From Streptomyces mangrovi (GTDB lineage Bacteria; Actinomycetota; Actinomycetes; Streptomycetales; Streptomycetaceae): 64,000 nt of DNA. Positions 9,180 to 18,129 of this stretch are shown in pieces. Below the pieces are notes generated by a model. It worked only from the letters and a program-made list of their open reading frames with translations, was not told the origin of the DNA and ran no database searches. The DNA is taken from assembly GCF_900114215.1 (NCBI RefSeq), contig NZ_FOSG01000001.1, forward strand, positions 372,001-436,000, written 5' to 3'. The number at the start of each line of letters is the position of its first letter. The first letter of the stretch is position 1. Both the position numbers and the translations under genes were made by a program.

Positions 9180-9758
9180 GTGGGTCTGCTGGACATCCTG
9201 TTCGGCCGGAGCAAGCCGGCCCGGCCCGACCTCGACCGCCTCTTCGCCCTGCCCTCTGCGGCGATAACCCTCCAGGCCGCCACGGGCCTGGCCCCCACTG
9301 GAGCGGGTTCGGTGTGCTTCGCGAGCGTCGAGGGCGGCGCCTTCACCCGGATCCGGCAGGAGGTGGAGGCCCTGCTGGGCGCGGACTCCGATCGCGGAGG
9401 CGGGGCGGTGGAGTTCAGCGAGGACGGTTACGGGTACTCCTGGCTGCTCTCGCGCCGCGCCTCCGAGGAGCTGCCCTCCCTGGTCAACGACCTGCACGCG
9501 GTGAACGCCACGCTGCAGGGCAGCGGCTTCGGCCCGCAGTTGCTGTGCTCGCTGGTCGCCTTCCGCTCCCCCGACCGGCAGCCCCTCGCGCTGGTCTACC
9601 TGTACAAGCGCGGCACCTTCTACCCCTTCGCCCCACTGCCCGGCCAAAAACGTGACAACCCGCTGGAGCTCCAGGTCAGGGCGGCCCTCCAGGACGACCT
9701 GGACATCGAGCCGGACCTGGGCCGCTGGTTCCCGCTCTGGGGCGCCCCGGGCCTGTGA
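9180..9758 (+). CDS. pspAB: PspA-associated protein PspAB
   Basis: 192 residues beginning GLLDILFGRSKP, typical of the PspAB family found beside htpX or pspA in actinobacteria. No membrane segment or catalytic motif is visible, and the molecular role is not established. The GTG start at 9180 has GGAAGGAG upstream. Its place directly behind htpX suggests a shared transcript and a role in the membrane-stress response. Confidence 0.8.
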   Translation: MGLLDILFGRSKPARPDLDRLFALPSAAITLQAATGLAPTGAGSVCFASVEGGAFTRIRQEVEALLGADSDRGGGAVEFSEDGYGYSWLLSRRASEELPSLVNDLHAVNATLQGSGFGPQLLCSLVAFRSPDRQPLALVYLYKRGTFYPFAPLPGQKRDNPLELQVRAALQDDLDIEPDLGRWFPLWGAPGL

Positions 9759-9823
9759 GCCTGCGACGGCGGCCGGGCGGCGGCGGTGCGGCTCCCGGCC
9801 CACTCACCCGATCGCATGAAGTT

Positions 9824-9864
9824 GTCTAGAGGGACTGGACTTATTTTGTCTACCCTGACTAGAC
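9824..9864 (+). promoter_or_regulatory. two operator-like palindromes in front of hicA
   Basis: GTCTA-N7-TGGAC (9824-9840) and GTCTA-N7-TAGAC (9848-9864) are two copies of one interrupted palindrome, exactly 24 bp apart, in an AT-richer stretch directly before hicA. HicB-type antitoxins commonly repress their own operon, so these are likely HicB operators. Confidence 0.55.
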
Positions 9865-9871
9865 GTACACT

Positions 9872-10084
9872 GTGAAGTACAGGGATCTGGTCGGCAAGAT
9901 CAGGAAAGCGGCCAGGGCGAGAGGGCTCGCCTTCGAGATGCACAGGCAGAAAGGCAGCCATCAGTACTGGACGTGCGGCTCGACGCCCGTCGTCATCCCG
10001 AAGCACAGCGAGGTCAACGAGATAACGGCAGAGCAGATCTGCAAGAGGCTTGAGGCGGAACTCGGAGAAGGTTGGTGGCGATGA
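9872..10084 (+). CDS. hicA: HicA-type mRNA interferase toxin
   Basis: A 70-residue protein with the HicA double-stranded-RNA-binding-like fold: KYRDLVGKI at the start, the catalytic His30 in RQKGSHQYW, and a VVIPKHSEVNEITAEQICKRL tail. It is predicted to cleave mRNA. The GTG start has no ribosome site and lies just downstream of the operator pair, so a leaderless transcript is likely. It overlaps hicB by ATGA. Confidence 0.85.
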   Translation: MKYRDLVGKIRKAARARGLAFEMHRQKGSHQYWTCGSTPVVIPKHSEVNEITAEQICKRLEAELGEGWWR

Positions 10085-10518
10085 GCGCTTACCGCGTGAC
10101 AGCACGCCGCGCCGGTGACTGGTGGGCTCTGGAGATCCCCGATCTGCCTGGCGTCTTCAGCCAGGCCAAACGGCTGGACAGGGCCGACGAAGCGGCTCGC
10201 GAGGCGATCGCGGCCATGCTGGACATCGAGCCGGAAGAGATCGAGGTCACCGTCGAGCCCGAACTCCCGGAGGAGGCCCGGCGGGTACTGGCGCAGGCTG
10301 AGGACGCCAGGCGGGCCGCGCGGGAGGCCGCGGACGCCGAGCGGGAGGCCATGCGGCGCGCCGCCGCGGTCCTGACCCGCGATCTGAGCCAGCGGGACGC
10401 CGGCCGGGTGATGGGGGTGTCGTTCCAGCGGGTGTCGCAGCTGCTCGGTTCGGGGTCCGCGGCCCACCGGACGAGCCGGAGGGAGAAGCCCCGCACCGGA
10501 CGCCGGGTCCAGCGCTGA
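10081..10518 (+). CDS. hicB: HicB-type antitoxin with C-terminal DNA-binding domain
   Basis: 145 residues. Residues 1-50 (YRVTARRAGDWWALEIPDLPGVFSQA) form the degenerate RNase-H-like HicB core that binds HicA. An Ala/Glu/Arg-rich helix follows at about 60-105, and a helix-turn-helix (SQRDAGRVMGVSFQRVSQLL) lies near the C-terminus. Its ATG overlaps the hicA stop. It probably neutralises HicA and represses the operon at 9824-9864. Confidence 0.85.
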   Translation: MSAYRVTARRAGDWWALEIPDLPGVFSQAKRLDRADEAAREAIAAMLDIEPEEIEVTVEPELPEEARRVLAQAEDARRAAREAADAEREAMRRAAAVLTRDLSQRDAGRVMGVSFQRVSQLLGSGSAAHRTSRREKPRTGRRVQR

Positions 10519-10528
10519 CCGGGCCCCG

Positions 10529-10553
10529 GCGGGGCCGGGACAACCGGCCCCGC
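10529..10553. terminator. terminator between convergent hicB and DUF3027 gene
   Basis: GCGGGGCCGG and its exact complement are separated by five bases in the 51-bp convergent gap, so it can serve both genes. Confidence 0.6.
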
Positions 10554-10569
10554 GGCGGGCCGGAGCCCG

Positions 10570-11508
10570 CTACGCCTCCGGGTCGTCCGCGCCGCCGTCC
10601 GCGTCCCCGTCCTCGCCGTCGGCCCGCACGCCTTTGCCCAGGGGCATCTCGTCCACCCGCGTCTCGTCGATCACCGGCGCCGGCGGGCGCGGCGTCTTCG
10701 GCATGACGGCCGCCTCCGAGTGGCCGCCGCAGCCGAAGGCGAGGGAGACCACGCGGCCGTCCGCCGGGGAGAACTCGTTGGCGCACACCCCGAAGGCCTG
10801 GCGCAGCGAGCCGGCCATCGGCACCAGGAAGCCGCAGCTCATACAGGAGGCGGGGGCCGCCTGCGCCATGGGCGTCCGGGGGCCGAACTCCTCCTCCCAG
10901 CGGTCGGCGGCGTCGTGCAGGCCCCGGCGGGACAGGACCCGGGGGCGGCCCATGCCGATCTCCTCGGCGACCGCCGCGATGCTGCCGCGCGCCGGGGCGC
11001 CGGGGAGTTCGCCGGGCTCGCTGGTGACGACGTCGGCGTCCTCGGCCTCGGCCGGGCCCTCGGCGCCGGCCTCCTCCCAGGCCGACTCCACGACCGCCGC
11101 GTGCGGGGAGGGTTCGCCGCCGCCGGTGTAGCCGGGCTCCAGGCGCGGGTCGTCCGCCTCGGTGGGCAGCAGATCGCCGGGGCCGAGGTCGCCGGGGCGC
11201 AGGCGTTCGCTCCAGGGCACCCATTCGGGGGCGAGCAGCGCGTCGGGGCCGGGCAGCAGCACCGTCTCGTCGACGGTCACCACCCGCGCCCGCGAGGCCC
11301 GCGCGACGGTGGCGGCCCAGCGCCAGCCGCGGTAGCCCGGTTCCAGGCACTCGAAGTAGTGCGTGACGACGCGGTCCCCGTCGGCGACGGCACCCAGATG
11401 GTCGCCGACCTGGCCGGGGAACGCGGCCTCCCGTGCCGCCTCCCGAGCCAGTTCAACCGCCTCGGCGCACAGGCGATCAGGGGTACGGCCTCGCATCGCA
11501 GCACTCAC
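10570..11508 (-). CDS. DUF3027 family protein
   Basis: 312 residues of an actinobacterial family without assigned function. The N-terminal half (CAEAVELAREAAREAAFPGQ...VTHYFECLEPGYRGWRWAATVARASRARVVTVDE) is the conserved core. A Glu/Ala-rich linker follows, then a cysteine-containing segment SCMSCGFLVPMAG...CANEFSP that could bind a metal. The acidic C-terminus is low complexity. The GTG start at 11508 follows GGAGAG at a rather long distance. Confidence 0.75.
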   Translation of the reverse strand: MSAAMRGRTPDRLCAEAVELAREAAREAAFPGQVGDHLGAVADGDRVVTHYFECLEPGYRGWRWAATVARASRARVVTVDETVLLPGPDALLAPEWVPWSERLRPGDLGPGDLLPTEADDPRLEPGYTGGGEPSPHAAVVESAWEEAGAEGPAEAEDADVVTSEPGELPGAPARGSIAAVAEEIGMGRPRVLSRRGLHDAADRWEEEFGPRTPMAQAAPASCMSCGFLVPMAGSLRQAFGVCANEFSPADGRVVSLAFGCGGHSEAAVMPKTPRPPAPVIDETRVDEMPLGKGVRADGEDGDADGGADDPEA

Positions 11509-11509
11509 A

Positions 11510-11521
11510 AGAATCGATTCT
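11510..11521 (-). promoter_or_regulatory. 12-bp perfect palindrome at the DUF3027 start
   Basis: AGAATCGATTCT lies between the ribosome site and the GTG of the DUF3027 gene. It is conspicuously AT-rich for this genome and could be an operator. Confidence 0.3.
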
Positions 11522-11750
11522 CTCCTACGCCGTTTCGCGAGTGCGCCTACCGTATGCCCAGGTCAAACGGGTGAGGACGGAGCGGACCGGAGGACCGCTG
11601 CGACGTCCGGACCCAGGCTTTCACACCGGGCGGAGCGCACCATCCCCCCACGCTACCCCACGCGCGCACACCGCCGACCGTCGCACCTTCAACCAAACCT
11701 TCAGCCGAAGGAGCCGGGCTAGGCGGCGGGCGGTGGGGCACACTGACGAC

Positions 11751-13223
11751 GTGGCTGCCTTGAGGACGCCCCAACACGGCGAGGGGCGATTCCGACGTAC
11801 GGCGCGGGCGATCGTCCGCGCCGTACACACGCCTCCCCGCGCGCTGGGCAGGCGCATCCGGAAGGCCACCCACGCCCAGGGCGCCGGCGAGTCCGGGCTG
11901 GGCAAGCTCATCGAACTGCACGCGGTGAACTCCGCGGGCGACATGATGATCACCGTCGCCCTGGCGTCCACGATCTTCTTCTCCGTCCCCACCGGCGAGG
12001 CGCGCGGGCGCGTCGCCCTCTACCTGGCCGTCACCCTGGCCCCCTTCGCGCTGCTGGCGCCGATCATCGGTCCGCTGCTGGACCGCATCCCGCACGGCCG
12101 CCGCGCCGCGATGGCCGGGTCGATGCTGGGCCGGGCGCTGCTGGCCCTGAGCATGGCCGGGGCGGTGGCCACCGGCAGCCTGGAGCTGTATCCGGCGGCG
12201 CTGGGGGTGCTGGTCGCCTCCAAGGCGTACGGGGTGGTGAGATCGGCGGTCGTGCCCCGGCTGCTGCCGCACCGGATCTCGCTGGTGAAGGCGAACTCGC
12301 GGGTGACGCTCGCCGGGCTGCTGGCCACCGGCGCGGCGGCCCCGCTCGGGGCCGCGCTGCACAGTCTGGGGCCGGCCTGGCCGCTGTACGGGGCCTTCAC
12401 CGTCTTCGTCATCGGCACGTTCCTGTCCTTCTCGCTGCCCCACAAGGTGGACTCCGCCAAGGGCGAGCGGCGGGCCCTGCTGACCGCCTACGAGGCCGCG
12501 CACAGCCATGACGGCGACGGCGGCGCCGATACCGGCGGGGGCGCCACCGGGGAGAGCGGGGCCGGGGGCGCTGCGGCCGGAAGCGCTGCGGGGAAGAACG
12601 GCAACGGGAGCGGCAAGCCCCGGCGGCCCGGTCTGCGCACCGTGGGCGCCTCCGTGTTCAACGCCCTGCTCGCCAACTCCTCCCTGCGCGCCCTGTCCGG
12701 CTTCCTCACCTTCTTCCTCGCCTTCATGCTGCGCGAGCACCCCCTGGCCGGCCTGGACCCCGTGGTCTCGCTGGGTGTGGTGGCCGTGGCGGCGGGCGGT
12801 GGCAACGCGCTGGGCACGGCGCTGGGCGCCTGGCTGCGCGACCGCGTCCCGGAGATGATCATCGCCTCGGTGCTGGCGCTGGCCCTGACCGCCACCGTGG
12901 TGGCGGCGGTGCTGTACGGCACGGTCACCGTGCCCGTCGTCGCGGCCGTCGCCGGGCTGGCGCAGGCACTGGGCAAGCTGTCGCTGGACGCGCTGATCCA
13001 GCGGGACGTGCCGGAGGTGGTGCGCACCTCCGCCTTCGCCCGCTCCGAGACGCTGATGCAGATGTCGTGGGTGGCAGGCGGCGCCGTCGGGATCGCGCTG
13101 CCGCTGATCGGGCCGGTCGGCATGGGGGTGGCCGGGGTGATCGTGGCGGTGGGCGCGCTCGCCACCGTCCGTCCCCTGCTGTCGGCCGCGCGGCACGGCA
13201 CGCCCCACCCGCGCGTCGCCTGA
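11751..13223 (+). CDS. MFS transporter
   Basis: A 490-residue major facilitator with about twelve hydrophobic segments. Residues about 1-50 form a basic cytoplasmic tail. A long Gly/Ala/Ser-rich loop (about 245-290) separates the two halves. The first helix (IELHAVNSAGDMMITVALAS) fits a group of actinobacterial MFS proteins of unknown substrate. The GTG at 11751 is the first start that gives the conserved N-terminus; no ribosome site is seen. It is followed 27 bases later by the DUF2771 lipoprotein gene. Confidence 0.8.
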   Translation: MAALRTPQHGEGRFRRTARAIVRAVHTPPRALGRRIRKATHAQGAGESGLGKLIELHAVNSAGDMMITVALASTIFFSVPTGEARGRVALYLAVTLAPFALLAPIIGPLLDRIPHGRRAAMAGSMLGRALLALSMAGAVATGSLELYPAALGVLVASKAYGVVRSAVVPRLLPHRISLVKANSRVTLAGLLATGAAAPLGAALHSLGPAWPLYGAFTVFVIGTFLSFSLPHKVDSAKGERRALLTAYEAAHSHDGDGGADTGGGATGESGAGGAAAGSAAGKNGNGSGKPRRPGLRTVGASVFNALLANSSLRALSGFLTFFLAFMLREHPLAGLDPVVSLGVVAVAAGGGNALGTALGAWLRDRVPEMIIASVLALALTATVVAAVLYGTVTVPVVAAVAGLAQALGKLSLDALIQRDVPEVVRTSAFARSETLMQMSWVAGGAVGIALPLIGPVGMGVAGVIVAVGALATVRPLLSAARHGTPHPRVA

Positions 13224-13250
13224 GCGGAACCGCCGGGTAGCCTGCGTGCT

Positions 13251-13754
13251 ATGACCCACACGATCTCCCGGGGCAAGGGCAGCCGCACCATCCGCACTGC
13301 CGTAGCCATCGGTGCGGCCACCCTCGGGCTCGTCGCCCTCTCCGCCTGCGAGAAGCCGACTCCCCGAGCGACCGTGACCGTCGGTTCCGACAGCGTGTCC
13401 ACGGAAGCCGCCTGCTACGAGGACAACGGCAAGATCTCGCAGGACAAGGTGCTGTCCTGCGCCAAGGAGGACGCCGACACCTCCATCACCGTCGGCCAGG
13501 GCGACCTGCTGCGCATCGGCGTGGACCCCGAGATCGCCGAGGACGGCTGGGTGCTGTTCCTCAACGGCCAGCCCGCGGTGACGGACCGGATCACCAAGAC
13601 CTACCGCAGCTTCTCCGGTGACGCGTTCTTCCAGAACGGCGGCGGCCAGCAGGGCGGCGAGCCGCAGTCGGTGCAGCTGAGCATCGTCGAGTACGACGGC
13701 AGTGACTACCGGGGCGTGTGGAACTTCGAGCTCGAGCGCGAGAGCGAAGACTGA
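13251..13754 (+). CDS. DUF2771 lipoprotein
   Basis: 167 residues with a type II signal peptide. The basic start (MTHTISRGKGSRTIR) is followed by a hydrophobic segment and the lipobox LSAC (Cys33), so the mature protein should be lipid-anchored outside the membrane. The extracytoplasmic part is small, acidic and contains three further Cys; function unknown. The next gene (mqnB) starts within its 3' end, so the two are probably co-translated. Confidence 0.8.
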   Translation: MTHTISRGKGSRTIRTAVAIGAATLGLVALSACEKPTPRATVTVGSDSVSTEAACYEDNGKISQDKVLSCAKEDADTSITVGQGDLLRIGVDPEIAEDGWVLFLNGQPAVTDRITKTYRSFSGDAFFQNGGGQQGGEPQSVQLSIVEYDGSDYRGVWNFELERESED

Positions 13755-14488
13755 GCCCCGCACCGTCCCGCCGTACCGAGCCGTCCCGCCCCACCGGCGC
13801 GGCGGCCGCGCCGGTCCTGGTCGTCACGGCCGTGCCCGCCGAGCGTGACGCGGTGGCGGTCGCCTGCGCCCCGGCCGGCATCGACGTGCTGGCCGCCGGC
13901 GCCGGACCCGCCGCCGCGGCGGCCCGTACCGCCGTGGCGCTGGAGCGCGGCGCGGCGCGGGGCCGCCCGTACGGCCTGGTGGTCTCGGCGGGCATCGGCG
14001 GGGGCTTCGCCCCGCTGGCCCCGGTCGGCTCGGTGGCCGTCGCCTCCGAGATCACCGCCGCGGACCTGGGCGCCGAGACCCCGGCCGGGCCCGAGCCCTT
14101 CGCCTCGGTGGCCGAGCTGGGCTTCGGCACCACCGTCCATCTGCCGCCCGAGGCGCTGTCGCGGGCCGTCGCCGAGGCGGCCGGCGCGGCGCTGGGCCCG
14201 GTGCTGACGGTCTCCACGGCCACCGGCACCGCCGAGCGGGCCGCGCTGCTGGCGCGCAGGCACCCGGGCGCGCTGGCCGAGGCGATGGAGGGCTTCGGGG
14301 TCGCGGAGGCGGCCGCGGCCTGCGGCGGGGTACCCGTACTGGAGATCCGCGCCGTCTCCAACGCGGTGGGCCCGCGCGACCGCGCCGCCTGGCGGTTCGC
14401 GGAGGCGCTGGACGCCCTGGCCGCGGCCTTCGGCAGGATCGTGCCCGTACTCGACGATTGGAGGGACCTTGACCGGCTCCGGCGATGA
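13718..14488 (+). CDS. mqnB: futalosine hydrolase
   Basis: 256 residues of the nucleoside phosphorylase/hydrolase fold. The core runs VLVVTAVPAERDAV, VVSAGIGGGFAPLAPVGSVAVAS and EAMEGFGVAEAAAACGVPVLEIRAVSN. The MEGFGV segment is the purine/ribose binding Met-Glu pattern of MTA nucleosidase-like enzymes. MqnB releases hypoxanthine from futalosine in the alternative menaquinone pathway. The adjacent mqnD supports this over other nucleosidases. The GTG at 13718 is the first available start and overlaps the lipoprotein gene by 37 bp; the true start is uncertain, as the conserved core begins some 30 residues later. Confidence 0.85.
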   Translation: MELRARARERRLSPAPSRRTEPSRPTGAAAAPVLVVTAVPAERDAVAVACAPAGIDVLAAGAGPAAAAARTAVALERGAARGRPYGLVVSAGIGGGFAPLAPVGSVAVASEITAADLGAETPAGPEPFASVAELGFGTTVHLPPEALSRAVAEAAGAALGPVLTVSTATGTAERAALLARRHPGALAEAMEGFGVAEAAAACGGVPVLEIRAVSNAVGPRDRAAWRFAEALDALAAAFGRIVPVLDDWRDLDRLRR

Positions 14489-15371
14489 CAGCACTGACGG
14501 AACCAGCGGGGCCGGCGGGGCCGGGCGTCCGCTGCGGATCGCCTACTCCCCCTGCCCCAACGACACCTTCGTCTTCCACGCCTGGGCGCACGGCCTGGTG
14601 CCGGGCGCGCCGGAGCTGGACGTGACGTTCGCCGACATCGACGTCACCAACGCGATGGCCGAGCGCGGCGAGCTGGACGTGCTGAAGGTCTCCTACGCCG
14701 TTCTGCCGTGGGTGCTGGACGAGTACGCGCTGCTGCCGTGCGGCGGCGCGCTGGGGCGCGGCTGCGGCCCGCTGGTGCTCACCCGCGAGCCGGGTGCGGA
14801 GGCGGATCTGAACGGCGCGACGGTGGCGGTGCCGAGCGAGCGCTCGACGGCGTACCTGCTGTTCCGGCTGTGGGCGGCCGAGCGGGTGCCGGGCGGGGTC
14901 GGGAAGATCGCCGTGCTGCCCTTCCACGAGATCATGCCCGCCGTGCGCGACGGCCGAGTGGACGCCGGGCTGGTCATCCACGAGGCCCGCTTCACCTACC
15001 GGGACTACGGCCTGCACAAGCTCGCCGACATGGGCGAGTACTGGGAGGACACCACCGGGCTGCCGATCCCGCTGGGCGCGATCATCGCCAGGCGTTCGCT
15101 GGGCGCGCCGGCGCTGCGGGCGCTGGCCGAGGCGGCCCGCACCTCGGTGCGGATGGCGTGGGACGACCCCGTGGCGTCACAGCCCTACGTGCTGGAGCAC
15201 GCCCAGGAGATGGACCCCTCGGTCGCGGACCGGCACATCGGGCTGTACGTCAACGAGTTCACCGCCGGCCTCGGCGAGAGCGGCTACGCGGCGGTGCGCG
15301 GGCTGCTCACGCGCGCCGCGGCCGAGGAGCTGGTGCCGCCCCTGGGCCCCGGCGCGCTGGACTTCGTGTAG
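14469..15371 (+). CDS. mqnD: 1,4-dihydroxy-6-naphthoate synthase
   Basis: 300 residues of the MqnA/MqnD periplasmic-binding-protein-like fold. The segment IAYSPCPNDTFVFHAWAHG near the N-terminus and the later IHEARFTYRDYGLHKLADMGEYWEDTTGLPIPLG are typical of MqnD. It converts cyclic de-hypoxanthinylfutalosine to 1,4-dihydroxy-6-naphthoate in menaquinone synthesis. The TTG start at 14469 has GGAGGG directly upstream (short spacing) and overlaps mqnB by 20 bp. mqnA and mqnC are not in the window. Confidence 0.9.
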   Translation: MTGSGDDSTDGTSGAGGAGRPLRIAYSPCPNDTFVFHAWAHGLVPGAPELDVTFADIDVTNAMAERGELDVLKVSYAVLPWVLDEYALLPCGGALGRGCGPLVLTREPGAEADLNGATVAVPSERSTAYLLFRLWAAERVPGGVGKIAVLPFHEIMPAVRDGRVDAGLVIHEARFTYRDYGLHKLADMGEYWEDTTGLPIPLGAIIARRSLGAPALRALAEAARTSVRMAWDDPVASQPYVLEHAQEMDPSVADRHIGLYVNEFTAGLGESGYAAVRGLLTRAAAEELVPPLGPGALDFV

Positions 15372-15419
15372 GCGGTGGTGCCGGCCGGGCCCGTACGGGG
15401 TGCGCGGCCGGGCGTCCGG

Positions 15420-15803
15420 TCAGACGTCGAGCTGGTCGGCCACGACGCGGAGCATGCCGGCGATCTTGTGGCCGTGCTGGCGGTCGGGGTAGCGGCCCCG
15501 CTCCAGCTGCTGCGCGACCCCGTCCAGCAGGGTGGTGAGATCCTGCACGATCGACGCCAGCTCGTCCGGCTTGCGGCGCTGGGCGGCGGCCACGGAGGGG
15601 GCCGGGTCCAGCAGGGTGACGGAGAGGGCCTGGTCGCCGCGCTGGCCCGCGACGACCCCGAACTCGACGCGCTGACCGGGCCGCAGCACGGTCACCCCGG
15701 ACGGGAGCACCGACGAATGCACGAAGACGTCACCGCCGTCGTCGCGGGAGAGGAAGCCGAAACCCTTCTCACTGTTGAACCACTTGACCTTGCCGGTAGG
15801 CAC
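15420..15803 (-). CDS. cold-shock-domain protein with C-terminal extension
   Basis: 127 residues. The first 65 are a cold-shock domain with both RNA-binding motifs (KGFGFL and VFVHSS). The remaining 60 residues ([25 protein letters not shown]...) are helical and absent from plain CspA proteins. The GTG at 15803 is preceded by GAGGACAGAC. The protein probably binds single-stranded nucleic acid; the tail may mediate oligomerisation. It converges with mqnD. Confidence 0.85.
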   Translation of the reverse strand: MPTGKVKWFNSEKGFGFLSRDDGGDVFVHSSVLPSGVTVLRPGQRVEFGVVAGQRGDQALSVTLLDPAPSVAAAQRRKPDELASIVQDLTTLLDGVAQQLERGRYPDRQHGHKIAGMLRVVADQLDV

Positions 15804-16007
15804 GTCTGTCCTCGTCCTCGTAATTCGTCCGGATGCCCGGGCTACGACCTGTCGGGAAAACAACGACTTCTTGAAAGGCAAAGGTTCCGCACAAGACCGC
15901 GGCGGGCCGTATGACCCGCCGTCACCAAGACTAATGATCCACTCCCCGGTGACAAGACGCCCCGGGCGCCGTCTCCCCCGTCTCCCGCGCGTGTCTTCAC
16001 ACGGAAC

Positions 16008-16013
16008 TACCCT
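16008..16013 (+). promoter_or_regulatory. -10 element of a probable leaderless transcript
   Basis: TACCCT ends six bases before the GTG at 16020 and no ribosome site is present, as expected when transcription starts at the initiation codon. Confidence 0.45.
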
Positions 16014-16019
16014 GTCCTG

Positions 16020-16262
16020 GTGACCAGTGAAACGTCCCGCGCGGGAGATCTGCTCGTCCGCATCGGCGCCGTCGTCTTCGTCGTCGGTGCGGTGGCCACT
16101 CTCGCGACCATCACGCCCCTGTTCCTCGGCTCCGACCCGCTGCCCACGGCCGCGTACCTCGTCAGCATGCTGATGGGCGTCGGCTTCGCCGTCGCCGGCG
16201 CGGGGGTGCTGCGGTCGATCGCGGTGCAGCGCCGCGAGGCGCGCGAGGCGGCCCGCCGGTAG
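16020..16262 (+). CDS. small two-helix membrane protein
   Basis: 80 residues, not recognised. Two hydrophobic segments (about 13-34 and 43-64) are joined by a short loop, with a basic, amphipathic tail ([16 protein letters not shown]). The GTG at 16020 sits at the expected transcription start. No partner gene is evident; both neighbours are separately transcribed. Confidence 0.65.
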   Translation: MTSETSRAGDLLVRIGAVVFVVGAVATLATITPLFLGSDPLPTAAYLVSMLMGVGFAVAGAGVLRSIAVQRREAREAARR

Positions 16263-16269
16263 GCACGGC

Positions 16270-16905
16270 TCAGGCGGCCCGGGCCGCCGCGTACGTCTCC
16301 AGCCAGGCGGGGAAGGCCGTCAGGTCCTCCAGCACCACATCGGCCCCCGCCTGTCGCAGCTCCGCCGCGCCGCACGGGCCCGTCGGCACCGCCACCGACA
16401 GGGCCCCGGCCGCCCGCGCCCCGCGCACGTCGCCCAGATGGTCCCCGACGTAGACGCCGGCGCCGTGCTCGACCAGCGCCTCGGCCTTGGCCTCCGCCCA
16501 CAGCCATCCGATCACCGCATCCGGCTCGATGCCCAGGTGGTCGAGGTGGAGCTCGGCGCTGGGCTCGTGCTTGGCGGTGACCACGATCGCCGTGCCGCCC
16601 GTCCGCCGGACCGCCTCCACCGCCTCCCGGGCGCCGGGCATGGGCAGGGTCGGCTCGATGGCGTGGCTCACGTACAGCTCGCGGTAGCGGACGGCGGCCT
16701 CGTCGATCTCCTCCTCGGCGAACCAGTGCGCCAGCTCGACCTCCAGCGGCGGCCCCAGGCGGGTGACGGCCAGGTCGGCGTCGATGTACGTGCCGGTCTC
16801 GGCGGTCAGGGCCAGATAGGTCGCCCGGATGCCGGGGCGCGAGTCGATCAGCGTCATGTCCAGGTCGAAGCCGACCGTCACCGCACGAGAAGCCATACCC
16901 CACAT
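16270..16905 (-). CDS. HAD-superfamily phosphatase (phosphoglycolate phosphatase-like)
   Basis: 211 residues. HAD motif I is [10 protein letters not shown] (the two Asp being nucleophile and acid), motif II is VVTAKHE with Thr, and motif IV is [12 protein letters not shown]. The helical cap lies between motifs I and II, as in subclass IA phosphatases such as Gph/PGP. The substrate is probably a small phosphate ester. The ATG at 16905 has GGAG upstream; an in-frame ATG three codons later is the alternative. Confidence 0.85.
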   Translation of the reverse strand: MWGMASRAVTVGFDLDMTLIDSRPGIRATYLALTAETGTYIDADLAVTRLGPPLEVELAHWFAEEEIDEAAVRYRELYVSHAIEPTLPMPGAREAVEAVRRTGGTAIVVTAKHEPSAELHLDHLGIEPDAVIGWLWAEAKAEALVEHGAGVYVGDHLGDVRGARAAGALSVAVPTGPCGAAELRQAGADVVLEDLTAFPAWLETYAAARAA

Positions 16906-16926
16906 TGTGCACTCCGTGACATAGAT

Positions 16927-16944
16927 GGTTAGGCTCGCCTAACC
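16927..16944 (+). promoter_or_regulatory. iron box (DmdR1/IdeR operator)
   Basis: GGTTAGGC-TC-GCCTAACC is an inverted repeat with eight-base perfect arms, matching the DtxR-family consensus of Streptomyces. It lies upstream of the siderophore uptake operon and should repress it when Fe2+ is plentiful. Two in-register copies of CCCTTGAGCTCCCG follow in the leader at about 17009-17037. Confidence 0.85.
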
Positions 16945-17067
16945 TTGGCTGGCCGGTTCTGCGGCTTCCGTGGCGCGGAGCCGGTCCTGTCCCGTCCTGT
17001 CCCCGTCCCGCCCTTGAGCTCCCGCCCTTGAGCTCCCGCCCCGCCCGCACACCGTCCGAGGTCGCAG

Positions 17068-18129
17068 ATGCCCACCGCCCGAGCCCCCGCCGCGCCCGGC
17101 CGCGAGGCGGCCGGTCCGCGCCGCGCGCGGACGGCCCGCCGACCGGTCGCGGTGGCCGCGGTCTCGGCCGCCCTGGCCCTGGCCGTGCTGCTGAGCCTGG
17201 CCGTCGGCAGCCGCGCCATCGCGCCGGACGCGGTGTACGAGGCGCTGGTGCACGGCGGCGACGGCCCCGCCGCCCAGGTGGTGCGGACCATGCGCGCCCC
17301 GCGCACCCTGCTGGCGGTGCTGGTCGGCGCCGCGCTCGGGCTGGCCGGCTGCGTGATGCAGGGCCTGACCCGCAACCCCATCGCCGAGCCCGGCATCCTC
17401 GGCGTCAGCCAGGGCGCGGCACTGGGTGTCGTCCTGGCCATCGCCTTCGCCGGGGTGCACACGCTCTCCGGATACGTCTGGTTCGCCTTCGCCGGCGCGG
17501 GCGTCGCGGGGACGGCCGTCTACGCGATCGCCGCCCGGGGCCGCGAGGGGGCCACACCGGTACGCCTGGCGCTGGCCGGGGCCGCCGTCAACGCGCTGCT
17601 GTACTCGGTGGTGGCGGGGGTGCTGACGACGCGGGCCGCGGCCCTGGACGAGTTCCGCTTCTGGCAGGTCGGCTCGGTCGCCGGGCGCGATACGGAGGTG
17701 ATCGGGCAGGTATGGCCGTTCCTGGCGACGGGCGCGCTGCTGGTGATGGCCGTCGCGCGCGGTCTGGACGCCCTGGCACTGGGCGAGGACATGGCCAGGG
17801 GCCTGGGGCAGAACACCGCGGCCGTACGGATCACCGGCGGCCTCGGGGCCACCGTCCTGACCGGCGCCGGGGTCGCCGCCGCCGGGCCCATCGCCTTCGT
17901 CGGCCTGGCCGTCCCCCATCTGGCCCGCGCCCTCGTCGGCTCCGACCACCGCTGGCTGCTGCCCGCGGCCGCACTGCTGGGCCCGGTGGTGCTGCTGGTG
18001 GCGGACGTCGCCGGGCGGGTCGTGGTGCCGCCGGGCGAGGTGCCCGCGGGCGTGATGACGGCGCTGATCGGCGTGCCGTTCCTGGTGGCGCTGGTGCGCG
18101 GCCGGGCCGGGAAGGCGGTGGGGCCGTGA
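17068..18129 (+). CDS. ferric-siderophore ABC permease, FecCD family (first)
   Basis: A 353-residue FecCD/FepD-type permease with about nine to ten membrane helices. It carries the conserved GxxMQGLTRNPIAEPGILGVSQGAALG stretch and the cytoplasmic GLAVPHLARALVGSDHRWLLP segment that couples to the ATPase. The ATG at 17068 has GAGG upstream. It is the first gene of an iron-boxed operon; its stop overlaps the next start (GTGA). It forms a heterodimeric channel with the following gene product for an iron-siderophore complex. Confidence 0.9.
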   Translation: MPTARAPAAPGREAAGPRRARTARRPVAVAAVSAALALAVLLSLAVGSRAIAPDAVYEALVHGGDGPAAQVVRTMRAPRTLLAVLVGAALGLAGCVMQGLTRNPIAEPGILGVSQGAALGVVLAIAFAGVHTLSGYVWFAFAGAGVAGTAVYAIAARGREGATPVRLALAGAAVNALLYSVVAGVLTTRAAALDEFRFWQVGSVAGRDTEVIGQVWPFLATGALLVMAVARGLDALALGEDMARGLGQNTAAVRITGGLGATVLTGAGVAAAGPIAFVGLAVPHLARALVGSDHRWLLPAAALLGPVVLLVADVAGRVVVPPGEVPAGVMTALIGVPFLVALVRGRAGKAVGP

